Origin: Mesorhizobium sp. M1D.F.Ca.ET.043.01.1.1
GTDB lineage: Bacteria > Pseudomonadota > Alphaproteobacteria > Rhizobiales > Rhizobiaceae
Assembly (NCBI RefSeq): GCF_003952385.1
Contig: NZ_CP034444.1
Coordinates: 4,588,001-4,652,000, forward strand
Reading direction: 5' to 3'
DNA length: 64,000 bases
The position numbers were made by a program, and so were the translations under genes. Each line of letters opens with the position of its first letter. Positions within the stretch are counted from its first letter, which is position 1. Shown here one piece after another: positions 16,174 to 25,477 of this stretch. The notes under the pieces were generated by a model. It searched no databases. It was not told where the DNA came from and was given only the letters and a program-made list of their open reading frames with translations.

Positions 16174-18072
16174 ATGGCAGGTCCAGGCGATAACACGCGC
16201 AACAAGCCGAGGAACGGGTCTGAAGCGGACAGCTTCAAGCGCGCTGTCACCGTCTGCATGCGCGCCGTCGCCGGCGACAAGGACCTCGAGGTCGGCTTCG
16301 CCAAGGATCGGCCGGCGCTGGCGGGAAATCGCGCCCGCCTGCCCGAGCTGCCGAAGAAGGCTTCCCGCAACGATATCGCGATCACCCGCGGCATCGGCGA
16401 TTCCATGGCGCTGAAGCGCGCCTGCCACGATCAGCGCATCCACTCGAAGCTGGCGCCGGAAGGCAAGCTGGCGCGGGCTATTTTCGATGCCGTCGAGCAG
16501 GCGCGCGTCGAGGCGATCGGCAGCCGCGTCATGCAGGGCGTGGCCGACAATATCGGCTCGATGCTCGAGGACAAATACGCCAAGGCGAACCTGGTCGACG
16601 TCAAGGACAAGGCCGACGCGCCGCTCGAGGAGGCGGTGGCGCTGATGGTGCGCGAGAAGCTGACCGGCCGCGCCGTGCCGAGGAGCGGCGAGCGGCTGGT
16701 CGACCTGTGGCGTCCCTGGGTCGAGGAGAAGGCCAGCGCCGATCTCGACGGCCTGTCGTCCAAGCTCGACGACCAGCAGGCCTTTGCCCGCATCGTGCGC
16801 GACATGCTCGTCTCCATGGAAATGGCCGAGGAGCTCGGCGATGACCAGGAGACCGAAGATACCGAGGACAACGAAGAGAACGAGCAGCAGGGCGAGGAGC
16901 AGAGCGAGGAAGGCGGCGAGGACGATTCCGGCTCCGAGCAGTCGCAGTCCGAAGATGCCGAGGCCTCCGCCGACGAGGAAGACTCGGCTGAGACGGAGGC
17001 GACCGACGCGACATCGGACGACCTCTCCGACGAGGACGATTCCGACGCCGAGACGCCCGGCGAAGCGCGCCGCAACGACAATCCGTTCCTCAACCTGCCG
17101 AAGGAAATCGACTACAAGGTCTTCACCACCGCCTTCGACGAGACGGTCGGCGCCGAGGACCTTTGCGAGGAAGAGGAGCTCGACCGGCTGCGCGCCTTCC
17201 TCGACAAGCAGCTCGCCAATCTCTCCGGCGTCGTCGGCCGACTCGCCAACCGGCTGCAGCGTCGCCTGATGGCGCAGCAGAACCGCTCCTGGGATTTCGA
17301 CCTGGAGGAAGGCTATCTCGATCCGGCGCGGCTGGTGCGCGTCGTCATCGATCCGATGCAGCCGTTGTCCTTCAAGCAGGAGCGCGACACCAAGTTCCGC
17401 GACACGGTGGTGTCGCTGGTGCTCGACAATTCGGGCTCGATGCGCGGCCGGCCGATCACCGTCGCCGCGACCTGCGCCGACATCCTGGCGCGCACGCTGG
17501 AGCGCTGCGGCGTTTCGGTGGAAATCCTCGGCTTCACCACCCGCGCCTGGAAAGGCGGGCAGGCGCGCGAGAAATGGCTGAAGGACGGCAAGCCGCCGAA
17601 TCCGGGCCGGCTCAACGACCTGCGCCACATCATCTACAAGTCGGCCGACCATCCGTGGCGGCGGGCGCGGCGCAATCTCGGCCTGATGATGCGCGAGGGC
17701 CTGCTGAAGGAGAACATCGACGGCGAGGCGCTGCTTTGGGCGCATAATCGGCTGATCGGCCGGCCGGAGCAGCGCAAGATCCTGATGATGATATCGGACG
17801 GCGCGCCGGTCGACGATTCAACGCTCTCGGTCAATCCCGGCAACTATCTGGAGCGCCATTTGCGCGCGGTGATCGAGCTCATCGAGACGCGCTCGCCGGT
17901 GGAGCTTTTGGCCATCGGCATCGGCCACGATGTCACGCGCTACTATCGCCGCGCCGTCACGATCGTCGATGCCGAGGAACTGGCGGGCGCCATGACCGAG
18001 CAGCTCGCTTCGCTGTTCGGCGAGGAAAGCGCGCGCGACACGCGGCGCGGCGGCTTGCGGCGCGTCGGATGA
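16174..18072 (+). CDS. cobT: cobaltochelatase subunit CobT
   Basis: The 632-residue VWA-type partner of CobS in the CobNST cobaltochelatase. The N-terminal part (about 1-215) is followed by a very acidic linker (about 220-300, runs of E, D and S), a known trait of CobT. A C-terminal VWA domain carries the MIDAS motif LDNSGSMRG near residue 415 and [10 protein letters not shown] later on. CobS and CobT form stacked hexamers in the described complex. The stop codon overlaps the ATG of the next gene (ATGA, 18069-18072). Confidence 0.96.
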   Translation: MAGPGDNTRNKPRNGSEADSFKRAVTVCMRAVAGDKDLEVGFAKDRPALAGNRARLPELPKKASRNDIAITRGIGDSMALKRACHDQRIHSKLAPEGKLARAIFDAVEQARVEAIGSRVMQGVADNIGSMLEDKYAKANLVDVKDKADAPLEEAVALMVREKLTGRAVPRSGERLVDLWRPWVEEKASADLDGLSSKLDDQQAFARIVRDMLVSMEMAEELGDDQETEDTEDNEENEQQGEEQSEEGGEDDSGSEQSQSEDAEASADEEDSAETEATDATSDDLSDEDDSDAETPGEARRNDNPFLNLPKEIDYKVFTTAFDETVGAEDLCEEEELDRLRAFLDKQLANLSGVVGRLANRLQRRLMAQQNRSWDFDLEEGYLDPARLVRVVIDPMQPLSFKQERDTKFRDTVVSLVLDNSGSMRGRPITVAATCADILARTLERCGVSVEILGFTTRAWKGGQAREKWLKDGKPPNPGRLNDLRHIIYKSADHPWRRARRNLGLMMREGLLKENIDGEALLWAHNRLIGRPEQRKILMMISDGAPVDDSTLSVNPGNYLERHLRAVIELIETRSPVELLAIGIGHDVTRYYRRAVTIVDAEELAGAMTEQLASLFGEESARDTRRGGLRRVG

Positions 18073-19091
18073 TCTTATCGGGGGGCGGATTCCGGCGGAC
18101 GGTTTTCGCTTGCGCGGCGGCCTGCGCGACCGCTTCGGCAGCGATTGCGGCCGAGCGAGCTCCGGTCGAGGCGGTCGAGGTTTCGGCACGGCCGATCACC
18201 ACCTTCCATGTGGGCCATGACGAGAAACTGTTCGGGCCGCTCGAGTTCGTCGGCGGGCTGGAGATGACCTCGCAGTCGCGCGATTTCGGCGCGCTGTCGG
18301 CTTTCCGTTTCCTCAAGCCCGGCGGCGATTTCATCGGCGTTGCCGACACCGGCTTCTGGTTCTTCGGCAGCATCACCCACGACGCCGACAAGCGCCCCTC
18401 GGGCGTGTCGAGTTTCCGTATGCAGCAGATGGTCGACGCTTCCGGTCGGCCGATCGACGAGAAATGGGAAGTCGACGCCGAAGGCCTGGCGGTCAAGGAC
18501 GGCATCGCCACCGTCGGCTTCGAGCGCGAGCAGCGCGTCGTCCAGTTCAAGATCGACCCGGACGACATGAAGGGACCGTTCAAGACGCTCGACTATCTGG
18601 TCCCGGCCCGGGAGCTGCGCCAGAACCGCGGCTTCGAGACGGTCTCGCATGCCAATCCCTACGGCCAGCACGAGGGCGGCCTGGTCGTGGTTTCGGAAAA
18701 GAGCCTCGACAAGGCCGGCAACATCTTTGCGGCAATCATCGAAGGGCCGAGGAAGGGCGTCTTCACCGTCAAGCGCAACGGCGATTTCGACATCACCGAC
18801 GGCGCCTTCCTGCCCGATGGCGACCTGCTTTTGCTGGAACGCAGCTTCTCGATGGCGCGCGGGGTGAAGATGCGGCTGCGGCGCATCTATGGCGAGAGCA
18901 TCGAGAAGGGCGCGGTCGCCGACGGCCCGGTGCTGATGGAAGCCGATATGGGCTACCAGATCGACAACATGGAAGGGCTCGACGTCTGGACCCGCGACGA
19001 CGGCGCGCTGATGGTGTCGCTGGTGTCGGACGACAACCACTCGATCCTGCAGCGGAACCTCTACCTGGAGTTCATCCTGCATCAGGATTGA
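18069..19091 (+). CDS. exported esterase-like phytase-family protein
   Basis: A 340-residue protein with an N-terminal signal peptide (hydrophobic stretch [16 protein letters not shown], cleavage before ERAPVE). The mature region resembles the esterase-like-activity-of-phytase domain: [31 protein letters not shown], and near the end [14 protein letters not shown] and SLVSDDNHS. This family is predicted to be a beta-propeller with phosphatase or esterase activity, but few members have been tested. The ATG overlaps the cobT stop codon, so it is translationally coupled to cobalamin genes. I recall that coupling in other Rhizobiales, without a known reason. Confidence 0.83.
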   Translation: MILSGGGFRRTVFACAAACATASAAIAAERAPVEAVEVSARPITTFHVGHDEKLFGPLEFVGGLEMTSQSRDFGALSAFRFLKPGGDFIGVADTGFWFFGSITHDADKRPSGVSSFRMQQMVDASGRPIDEKWEVDAEGLAVKDGIATVGFEREQRVVQFKIDPDDMKGPFKTLDYLVPARELRQNRGFETVSHANPYGQHEGGLVVVSEKSLDKAGNIFAAIIEGPRKGVFTVKRNGDFDITDGAFLPDGDLLLLERSFSMARGVKMRLRRIYGESIEKGAVADGPVLMEADMGYQIDNMEGLDVWTRDDGALMVSLVSDDNHSILQRNLYLEFILHQD

Positions 19092-19121
19092 GCCGCGCTT
19101 CGGCGATCCTGGAGTTGTTGT

Positions 19122-20900
19122 TCAGCGGACCCTGTAGATCTCGACCGGCTTGTCCGCCGTCGCGCCGTCCAATTCCAGCCAGTCGGGAACGTCCCGCTTC
19201 AGCAACCGCCCGGCCAGGCCCGTGGGGGCCTCGGCGGCGAGCGACAGCTCTTCCGAATTGCCGCGGCATATGGCGACCAGCCCGACATGTTCGCGCTCGA
19301 CGATGGCGCGGGCGGCGTCGGGCGTTCCCATGAAGGCGTCGAGCATGGCGAGGTTGCCGCCGACATTGCGATGGTAGGGGCCGGCCAGCGCCCTGTGCCC
19401 GGTAAACAACAAAACAGCGGAGCCGAGGTTGGAAGACGCAAGCACCGTCGTTGCCGGCATGGCGGCCAATTGGCTGAAGTCTGCGGCCTTGCCGCAGGTC
19501 AGCGCATGGTCCGCGTCGGAGTTGACCTCCCTGGGCACCTTTTGCACCACCGCCTGCGCGGCGACCGCAACGCCGGCCCAGGTCGCGTTGAGCGACACCA
19601 GCCATGCCGCCGCGATGCGGGTCGAGACGCGCCATGACTGCGCGGCGTTTGCCTGCAGGCGGATCCTGGCGACCCAGGTCGAGAGCGGCAGCACGGCCAA
19701 GGCGACCGAGAAGGTCGAGCTGCGCACCTGCCAGAGGCTGACGGCGAAAGCGACGATCAGCAACATGGCGGCAAGGGCTTCCTCGCGGCGCAGGCGGCGG
19801 CTGCGAAGCTGAAGGCCGATCAGCAGGATTGCGATGAAGGGCGTCACATAGCGCGCCGCCATCAGCTTCGGCTGGTTGACGGCCACGCTGAGGAAGGGCT
19901 GCGCCTCGACGACGTCGTTCAGCCAATAAGTGCGAATGCGCTCGTCCATGCCGGCATAGGGCGATGCCAGGCATTGCGGGAAGAACACGATCGCAACGGC
20001 CGTGATCGCCAGGGCCAATGCGGACATTAAGAAGAAACGCGTCCTGGCCGTCGACTGCCCGGACAGGCCGGCAATGGCCGCAAGGCCGAAGCCCGACAGC
20101 GCCGCGATGACGAATTGGAAGGCCGAGAAGGCGTCGCACTGGGCCACGCCCCAGGCCGCCGGCGGTATGGTGGCAACGAGGACCACCGAGGCTATTGCCG
20201 CAAATCCGAGGCCGAAGCCGCGCGCGGTTTGGCGCTCTCTTTCGTCGACGATAAAGAGCGCCGCGGCACAGGCGCCAAGCGCGGCCACATAGGGCGCTGT
20301 CTCCATGCCGACGGCCAGCGTCAGGCCCGCGCACAGGCCGGACAGAAAGGCGGCCGGCCGCCAGAAGGGAGCCTCCATCAGCAACCAGAGACTGGCCGCC
20401 GTCAGCAGGAGCTGGACGTTATGGTGGTCCAGCGTGCCGGGGTTGAAAATGCCGAGAAAGAACAGCGCCGCGGTCGCAAGCACCAGCGACGGCATCGCCA
20501 CGTCGGCGTCGGCAAAGCGCCGCGAGGCGCGCAGGATGACGAATATGGTGAGCCCGTAAAGGAAAAGCGGCCAGATGATCTGCGCCGCCCTTTCGGCGGC
20601 GGCCGTGCCGGCGCCCAGCGCATGGAAGGCCATGATGATCAGCGCGATCGGCGTGTCGACCAGCCGCGACCAGTGCATGACGAAGCCGCCGGTCAGGCCC
20701 ATCCGGTATTGGTGAAGATCGAACCAGCTCTGTCCCGCCAGCAGGTCTCGAACCTCGACCAGCCTCATCATGCTGTCGTTGTCGGCGCCAAGGTCCGCAA
20801 TGGTCGGAAAGCCGGAGATCGCGTTGATCGCCAGCACGAGCAGCGTCGCGCAGAGCGCAAGCAGGAGATCATGTTTCCAACCCGTGCCCTGGATGGTCAT
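19122..20900 (-). CDS. multispan membrane protein, GT-C glycosyltransferase-like
   Basis: A 592-residue integral membrane protein with about 11-13 predicted helices and a soluble C-terminal domain (about 450-592). The first periplasmic loop contains DNDSMMRLVEVRDLL, with an acidic pair as in GT-C enzymes such as STT3 or PMT. A further loop has NPGTLDHHNVQLLL. This pattern suggests transfer of sugars from a polyprenyl-phosphate donor in the periplasm, which is inference. I chose ATG 20900 (MTIQGTGWKHDLLLALCA); the 53 residues upstream (from 21059) are Pro/Arg-rich and overlap the next gene. The gap to the spermidine-synthase-like gene upstream is 139 bp. Confidence 0.75.
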   Translation of the reverse strand: MTIQGTGWKHDLLLALCATLLVLAINAISGFPTIADLGADNDSMMRLVEVRDLLAGQSWFDLHQYRMGLTGGFVMHWSRLVDTPIALIIMAFHALGAGTAAAERAAQIIWPLFLYGLTIFVILRASRRFADADVAMPSLVLATAALFFLGIFNPGTLDHHNVQLLLTAASLWLLMEAPFWRPAAFLSGLCAGLTLAVGMETAPYVAALGACAAALFIVDERERQTARGFGLGFAAIASVVLVATIPPAAWGVAQCDAFSAFQFVIAALSGFGLAAIAGLSGQSTARTRFFLMSALALAITAVAIVFFPQCLASPYAGMDERIRTYWLNDVVEAQPFLSVAVNQPKLMAARYVTPFIAILLIGLQLRSRRLRREEALAAMLLIVAFAVSLWQVRSSTFSVALAVLPLSTWVARIRLQANAAQSWRVSTRIAAAWLVSLNATWAGVAVAAQAVVQKVPREVNSDADHALTCGKAADFSQLAAMPATTVLASSNLGSAVLLFTGHRALAGPYHRNVGGNLAMLDAFMGTPDAARAIVEREHVGLVAICRGNSEELSLAAEAPTGLAGRLLKRDVPDWLELDGATADKPVEIYRVR

Positions 20901-21039
20901 GCTGGCGGCGATGTCCTGGATCGTTTTGGCGATCCTGCACCAATGGCCGTAACAAAGCGTAAAGCCGGCTGGGTATCTCCGGCGGTTGAAGACGTGAGGC
21001 GATGGCGGGCTGGCTCCGGCGGCGCGCGGCCGGTAGGGA

Positions 21040-21714
21040 TCACCGCCCGTTGGTCGCAACCCAGATCACGTGGCGGGCGCCGCGCTTGCCGCGGGCCCGC
21101 GTGTTGATCTCCTCGACCGCGAAGCCGGCCTGCTTCAGCCGCCGCGTGAAGCCGCCGTCAGGTCCCTGCGACCAGACCGCCAGGACGCCGCCAGGCTTCA
21201 AGGCGGCACGCGCGGCTGCGAGGCCGGCCGCGCCATAGAGCGAGTCATTTTCCTTGTAGACGATGCCTTCGGGACCATTGTCGACGTCGAGCAGGATGGC
21301 GTCCCAAGCGGCCGTCTCGGCCCTTATCAATTGGCCGACATCAGCCTCGCGAATGGTGACGCGGGGATCGTCGAGGCAGCCCTCGAAAATCCCGGCCATC
21401 GGGCCGCGCGCCCAGGCGACGACCGCGGGGACAAGCTCGGCAACGGTGACGGCAGCGTCCCCGTCAAGCGCGGCGAGAGCAGCGCGCAGCGTGAAGCCCA
21501 TGCCGAGCCCGCCGATGAGGATGCTCGGCAGCTTGCGGCCAGCGATCCTCTCGCAGGAAAGCTTTGCCAGTGCCTCCTCGGAGCCGCTGAGGCGGCTGTT
21601 CATCAGCTCATTGGTGCCCAGCATGATCGAGAATTCATCGCCGCGCCGCTTCAGGCGGAGTTCCTGTGCGCCGTCGGGCGTGAGGGCTGAATCAAGCTGA
21701 ACCCAGGGGATCAC
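21040..21714 (-). CDS. spermidine synthase-like methyltransferase-fold protein
   Basis: A 224-residue protein with the Rossmann fold of spermidine synthases: the nucleotide-binding motif GGLGMGFTLRAAL (about 68-80), the acidic strand end VTVAELVPAVV and the DAILLDVDNGPEG region. It is shorter than true SpeE (about 280-310 residues) and lacks its N-terminal beta domain, so polyamine synthesis is doubtful. Such proteins are often annotated as spermidine synthase without evidence. It starts 3 bp after the stop codon of the YhhQ-type transporter gene and so shares its transcript. Confidence 0.8.
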   Translation of the reverse strand: MIPWVQLDSALTPDGAQELRLKRRGDEFSIMLGTNELMNSRLSGSEEALAKLSCERIAGRKLPSILIGGLGMGFTLRAALAALDGDAAVTVAELVPAVVAWARGPMAGIFEGCLDDPRVTIREADVGQLIRAETAAWDAILLDVDNGPEGIVYKENDSLYGAAGLAAARAALKPGGVLAVWSQGPDGGFTRRLKQAGFAVEEINTRARGKRGARHVIWVATNGR

Positions 21715-21717
21715 GGT

Positions 21718-22398
21718 TTAGACCGCGATTGCTGGCTGACTCCAGCGGGCGGCGAGCAGCCGGTAGGGGATCAGCGCCACCACCGCGATGATCAGCTTGA
21801 CCGAGAGATCGCCCAGCGCCCAGGAGACCCAGCGCATGGTCTCGACGGGCAGCACGCCCATCAGCGGCGCCGTTTCCAGCGCGAAGCCGTCGTTCGGCCC
21901 GACAAAGGCGAAGGCGGCGGAGAAGGCGACGCCGAAGAAGACCAGCGTATCGAACACCGAGCCGACCAGCGTGCCGACGATCGGCGCGCGCCACCAGCTC
22001 TGCCGGCGCAGCCGATTGAAGACGGTCACATCAAGCAGTTGCGCGATGAGGAAGGCGGCGCCGGAAGCGGCGGCGATCCGCACCAGCCGGTCGGCGGCGG
22101 TCTCGAATTCGATCAGGCCGTGGCGGAACAGGAAGGGCGGAACGAGGATCGAGCAGATCACCGCCGTCATGAAGCCGACGAACACCACCTTGCGCGCCAC
22201 GGCCGGGCCATAGCGGCGATTGGCGAGGTCGGTGACCAGGAAGGAGAAAGGATAGGTGAAGGCGCCCCAGGTCAGCAGGTCGGCCAGCGACAGGCTGCCG
22301 ACCTGGCCCTGCATCGGGAACTGGACGAGGATGTTCGACGCCACGACGACAAGCGCCATGGCGGCCACGAAGGGCAGGTATCGTGTGAGGAAGTTCAT
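21718..22398 (-). CDS. VUT-family queuosine precursor transporter (YhhQ-like)
   Basis: A 226-residue membrane protein with six predicted helices, matching the VUT/YhhQ family that takes up queuosine precursors (preQ0 or preQ1) for tRNA modification. Conserved features include LLTWGAFTYPFSFLVTDLANRRYG near residue 42-65 and the polar helix segment AAASGAAFLIAQLLDVTVFNRLR. The 5' region overlaps a candidate preQ1-I riboswitch, which fits a preQ1/preQ0 transporter. It is downstream of rpmB (gap 91 bp) and upstream of the spermidine-synthase-like gene (gap 3 bp). Confidence 0.9.
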   Translation of the reverse strand: MNFLTRYLPFVAAMALVVVASNILVQFPMQGQVGSLSLADLLTWGAFTYPFSFLVTDLANRRYGPAVARKVVFVGFMTAVICSILVPPFLFRHGLIEFETAADRLVRIAAASGAAFLIAQLLDVTVFNRLRRQSWWRAPIVGTLVGSVFDTLVFFGVAFSAAFAFVGPNDGFALETAPLMGVLPVETMRWVSWALGDLSVKLIIAVVALIPYRLLAARWSQPAIAV

Positions 22399-22424
22399 TT
22401 TTTTATCCTGGGTAATGGAACCAG
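22396..22424 (-). promoter_or_regulatory. candidate preQ1-I riboswitch overlapping the start codon
   Basis: Read on the minus strand from 22424: P1 is CTGG paired with CCAG (22411-22408); the loop starts with UUC then CAUU, A and an unpaired C next to the P1 3' strand. An A-rich tail GATAAAAA follows, and the AAUG that includes the start codon pairs with the loop CAUU as P2. This is the H-type pseudoknot of preQ1-I, with the conserved loop UUC, the ligand-recognition C and the A-rich L3. AGGA, the likely ribosome-binding site, lies in P1/L3. Binding of preQ1 would hide both the Shine-Dalgarno sequence and the AUG. The downstream gene is a queuosine-precursor transporter, as expected. Confidence 0.68.
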
Positions 22425-22460
22425 CGGAATGTCATGCCGAATCTGCACGACACTCCTTGG

Positions 22461-22480
22461 AAGGCGGTCGACGCCGCCTG
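22461..22480 (-). terminator. weak hairpin between rpmB and the YhhQ-type gene
   Basis: An inverted repeat AGGCGG-n6-CCGCCT (22462-22467 and 22474-22479) lies just after the rpmB stop codon. There is no U-tract, so termination may be partial and the transporter gene may also be read from rpmB. Confidence 0.3.
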
Positions 22481-22489
22481 AAAAGCACC

Positions 22490-22786
22490 TTAGGCGGCCG
22501 ACTGCTCGGCGAGCTTCTTGGCGATCTGCTTCTTGAGCAGGCGGGCGCGCTGCGACAGCTCCTTGGCGTCTGCCTTGGCCAGGAACGCGTCGAGACCGCC
22601 GCGATGCTCGACCGAACGCAGCGCGTTGGCCGAAATGCGCAGGCGAACGTTCTGGTTCAGCGCTTCCGAAATCAGCGTCACATTGACCAGGTTCGGCAGG
22701 AAGCGACGCTTGGTCTTGTTGTTGGCATGGCTCACATTGTTGCCGGTCTGGACTGCCTTGGCAGTGAGCTCGCAGGTACGGGACAT
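22490..22786 (-). CDS. rpmB: 50S ribosomal protein L28
   Basis: Ribosomal protein bL28 of the large subunit, 98 residues. The hallmark N-terminus [20 protein letters not shown], the [12 protein letters not shown] segment and [21 protein letters not shown] are typical of alphaproteobacterial L28, which is longer than the E. coli form (78 residues) through its C-terminal Lys/Ala-rich helix. It is transcribed alone or with the YhhQ-type gene behind it. Confidence 0.97.
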   Translation of the reverse strand: MSRTCELTAKAVQTGNNVSHANNKTKRRFLPNLVNVTLISEALNQNVRLRISANALRSVEHRGGLDAFLAKADAKELSQRARLLKKQIAKKLAEQSAA

Positions 22787-23040
22787 CTTGTCTAACCTTC
22801 AGTTCTGAACCTGCCAAACCATTCTGCCCGCGCCAGGCGGCGCGCGGTCTCGGTCAGGCGGCCTTTGGAAAAGTTGGCGTTCCATAGTTGCATTTCGCCA
22901 CGCCGTCAAGCTCCGCCAGGTGCGCTACGGCGAGGCGCGCTCCATATAAAGGCCGGATTTCGCCCTATAAGCCCTTCGGGAAGGGATTGCCAGGCTGGAA
23001 CCGTTGCGTCTCCGCCCGTATCAAGGACTTGCCGCCCGCC

Positions 23041-23832
23041 ATGCTTCGATCATCCCAAGCCTTTGCCGCCCTGCTTGCCGTCATCGTTCCGACGTCGGGT
23101 TTCGCCGCAGCCTCGCCGCAGTCCTTCAAGGGCGAATACACGGTTTCTTTCCTTGGCCTTTCGGTCGCCAGGGCGACTTTTTCGAGCCGTTACGACGGCG
23201 ACAACTACGCCATCAACGGCACTGTCTCGGCCGCGGGCATTGCCAAGCTGTTCGACGACACCAAGGGCACGATCTCATCGAAGGGCACGATTTCGGGCCA
23301 GCAGATGCGGCCGCAGGCTTTCCGCGCAGACTACACCTCCGGCAAGAAGGCATCCGCGGTCGACATACGCTTCGCCGGTGGCGCCGTCTCCTCGACGAAC
23401 GTCGTTCCGCAGCCTGGCAAGCGCGATCCCAAGAGCTGGGTGCCGGTCGGCGCCGGCGACCTGAAATCGGTGCTCGACCCGATGGCGGCCACCGTCATCC
23501 ATGCCGACAGCCTGGACAAGGTCTGCGGCCGGACCGTCAAATTCTTCGATGGCGAGATGCGCGCCGACCTGTCGCTGACCTATGCCTCGAAAGGCTCGAT
23601 CTCGGTGCCCGGCTACAAGGGCGACACCGTCACCTGCAAGATGGGCTTCGAGCCGGTGGCGGGCTATCGCAAGGGCCGCAAGGCGCTTGAATTCCTCAAG
23701 AACAAGAGCCGCATGATGGTGACATTTGCACCGCTCGGCCAATCCGGCGTATATGCGCCGATCCGTGCCACGGTCGGGACCCAGATCGGTCCGCTGACCA
23801 TAAGCGCGCGACGGTTCGAAGCAGTGAACTAG
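23041..23832 (+). CDS. exported DUF3108 protein
   Basis: A 263-residue protein with a signal peptide (MLRSSQAFAALLAVIVPTSG, cleavage after FAAA). The mature region matches DUF3108: FKGEYTVSFLGLSVARATFS at the start, AFRADYTSGKK, PKSWVPVGAGDLKSVLDPMAA in the middle and IRATVGTQIGPLTISARRFE at the end. DUF3108 proteins are periplasmic beta-rich proteins of unknown function and may be lipid-binding. I chose ATG 23041; the 51 upstream codons in frame are not protein-like. It is divergent from rpmB by 254 bp. Confidence 0.85.
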   Translation: MLRSSQAFAALLAVIVPTSGFAAASPQSFKGEYTVSFLGLSVARATFSSRYDGDNYAINGTVSAAGIAKLFDDTKGTISSKGTISGQQMRPQAFRADYTSGKKASAVDIRFAGGAVSSTNVVPQPGKRDPKSWVPVGAGDLKSVLDPMAATVIHADSLDKVCGRTVKFFDGEMRADLSLTYASKGSISVPGYKGDTVTCKMGFEPVAGYRKGRKALEFLKNKSRMMVTFAPLGQSGVYAPIRATVGTQIGPLTISARRFEAVN

Positions 23833-23833
23833 G

Positions 23834-23888
23834 TTGTTTTTGCGCAATTCCGGGCGGAAATCCGCCAGCCACTTTTCCTGGAATTGCT
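23834..23888 (+). repeat. dispersed intergenic repeat, family A, copy 1
   Basis: The core TTGTTTTTGCGCAATTCC through CTGGAATTGCT lies just after the DUF3108 stop codon. GCAATTCC at the left and GGAATTGC at the right can pair as a hairpin that could end transcription. Related copies are at 30416-30450 (partial), 38551-38641 and 42979-43078. Confidence 0.75.
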
Positions 23889-23921
23889 AAGGGCGCCACG
23901 GCGCCCCGCCGGGGGGCAGGT

Positions 23922-24809
23922 ATGGGGCGCGCAACACTGATCGGTTTCTCGGCGGTTGCCATGTGGGCGCTGCTTGCCCTGCTCACCGACGCCTCCGGGC
24001 AGGTGCCGCCGTTTCTGCTGTCGGCCATCACCTTCGCCATCGGCACCTGTGTCGGTCTTGCCGCCAGGCTGGTGATGCCGGCCCCGGACAAGAGCCGGAA
24101 GGTGCCGCCGCAGGTGTGGCTGATCGGCATTGCCGGGCTGTTCGGCTATCACTTCTTCTACTTCACGGCGCTGCGCAACGCGCCGGCGGTCGAGGCGAGC
24201 CTGATCGCCTATCTGTGGCCGCTGCTCATCGTGCTCGGCTCGGCGCTGATGCCGGGCGAACGGCTCGCCTGGAACCATGTCGTCGGCGCGCTGCTCGGCC
24301 TTGCCGGCACTTTCCTCATCGTCACCAAGGGCGGCGGGCTCGCCTTCGACGCGCGCTACGCCTTCGGCTATGCGATGGCGGGCGTCTGCGCGCTGCTCTG
24401 GTCGTCCTATTCGCTCCTGTCGCGACGCTTCCCGTCGGTGCCGACCTCGATCGTCACATGGTTCTGCGCCGCGACGTCGGTGCTTTCGCTCGCCTGCCAC
24501 CTGCTGCTCGAAACGACCGTGCTGCCGGATGGCCCGGGCCAGTGGCTGGCCGTCGTCGGCCTCGGCTTGATGCCGGTGGGGGCCGCCTTCTATGCCTGGG
24601 ACATCGGCGTCAAGCGCGGCAACATCCAGGTGCTGGGGGCGGCAAGCTATGCCGCGCCGCTTTTGTCGACGCTGGTGCTGATCGCGGCAGGCGTTGCCGA
24701 GCCGTCGCTGCGCATCCTCGCCGCCTGCGTGCTTATCACCGGCGGGGCGGCGCTCGCGGCCAAGTCGCTCCTGCTGCGCAAGCCGGCGACCGGCGGAGCA
24801 AGCGCATGA
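23922..24809 (+). CDS. EamA-family (DMT superfamily) exporter
   Basis: A 295-residue membrane protein with ten predicted helices in two EamA repeats (about residues 5-140 and 150-285). The first repeat ends in the typical GALLGLAGTFLIVTKGGG, and the stretch NAPAVEASLIAYLWPLLIVL is shared with the aromatic-amino-acid exporter YddG. Export of amino acids or other metabolites is likely; the substrate cannot be told. Its stop codon overlaps the ATG of the YhhN-type gene (ATGA at 24806-24809). Confidence 0.85.
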   Translation: MGRATLIGFSAVAMWALLALLTDASGQVPPFLLSAITFAIGTCVGLAARLVMPAPDKSRKVPPQVWLIGIAGLFGYHFFYFTALRNAPAVEASLIAYLWPLLIVLGSALMPGERLAWNHVVGALLGLAGTFLIVTKGGGLAFDARYAFGYAMAGVCALLWSSYSLLSRRFPSVPTSIVTWFCAATSVLSLACHLLLETTVLPDGPGQWLAVVGLGLMPVGAAFYAWDIGVKRGNIQVLGAASYAAPLLSTLVLIAAGVAEPSLRILAACVLITGGAALAAKSLLLRKPATGGASA

Positions 24810-25477
24810 TGCCGTTTGCGGGCGGCCTCGAGGCCAACCCGAATGCGACGCTTCTGTTCTCGATCGCCGCCTCGGCGATCTACGTCCTGGCGCTTGAGCT
24901 TTCGCCGCGCCTCGCCCGCTCCGCCGCCAAGACGCTGGCCGTCGCCTTGCTGGCGGCGCTTGCCGTCATGCAGGGCGGTCCGCTGCTGCTCGTCGCGGCA
25001 TTGGCGCTCAGCGCCGCCGGCGATGCGTTCCTCTCGCGCGACGGCGAAAAGGCGTTCCTTGGCGGGCTGGCGAGCTTTCTTGCCGCGCATGTCGCCTATG
25101 TCGCCCTGTTCATCGAGGCGGGCGGCGGGATCGGGCTGCTCGCGGCCGAACCCTGGCGCGGCGCGATCGCCCTGGTGATGGCGGCGTTCGTTATCGTGAT
25201 GCTCGCCGCGCTGTGGCGCCGCGTCGGTCCACCCTTGCGTATCCCGATCGCCGTCTATGTCGCGGCGATCCTCGCCATGGGCATCTCGGCGCTAACGACC
25301 GGCTACCCCTGGGTGATCGCGGGCGCCGTGCTGTTCATGGCCTCGGACGGCTTGCTGGCGGCCGAGCGCTTCCTACTTACCGCGATCTCGCCGCATCGCG
25401 TCTGGATGCGCTACGCGGTCTGGGTGCTCTACTATGCGGCCCAGCTGGCAATCACGCTTGGTTTTCTCTTGAGTTAA
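24806..25477 (+). CDS. lysoplasmalogenase-like YhhN family membrane protein
   Basis: A 223-residue membrane protein with about eight helices, matching the YhhN/TMEM86 family. The mammalian member cleaves the vinyl-ether bond of lysoplasmalogens; the bacterial role is uncertain. Conserved acidic residues are in ALSAAGDAFLSRDGEKAFLGGLASF and AVLFMASDGLLAAERF. The ATG overlaps the stop codon of the DMT exporter gene, so it is coupled to it. A second ATG follows directly at 24809. It ends 4 bp inside the convergent DUF985 gene. Confidence 0.83.
   Translation: MMPFAGGLEANPNATLLFSIAASAIYVLALELSPRLARSAAKTLAVALLAALAVMQGGPLLLVAALALSAAGDAFLSRDGEKAFLGGLASFLAAHVAYVALFIEAGGGIGLLAAEPWRGAIALVMAAFVIVMLAALWRRVGPPLRIPIAVYVAAILAMGISALTTGYPWVIAGAVLFMASDGLLAAERFLLTAISPHRVWMRYAVWVLYYAAQLAITLGFLLS

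Noticed and set aside
15826..17745. 639-codon minus-strand frame over cobT and the secreted ORF
   Set aside because: Covers the acidic-linker codons of cobT in antisense, which give long hydrophobic runs ([15 protein letters not shown]); not a membrane protein gene.
20901..21059. 53-residue N-terminal extension of the GT-C-like protein
   Set aside because: Pro/Arg-rich, overlaps the start of the neighbouring gap and gene; membrane protein-like sequence begins at ATG 20900.
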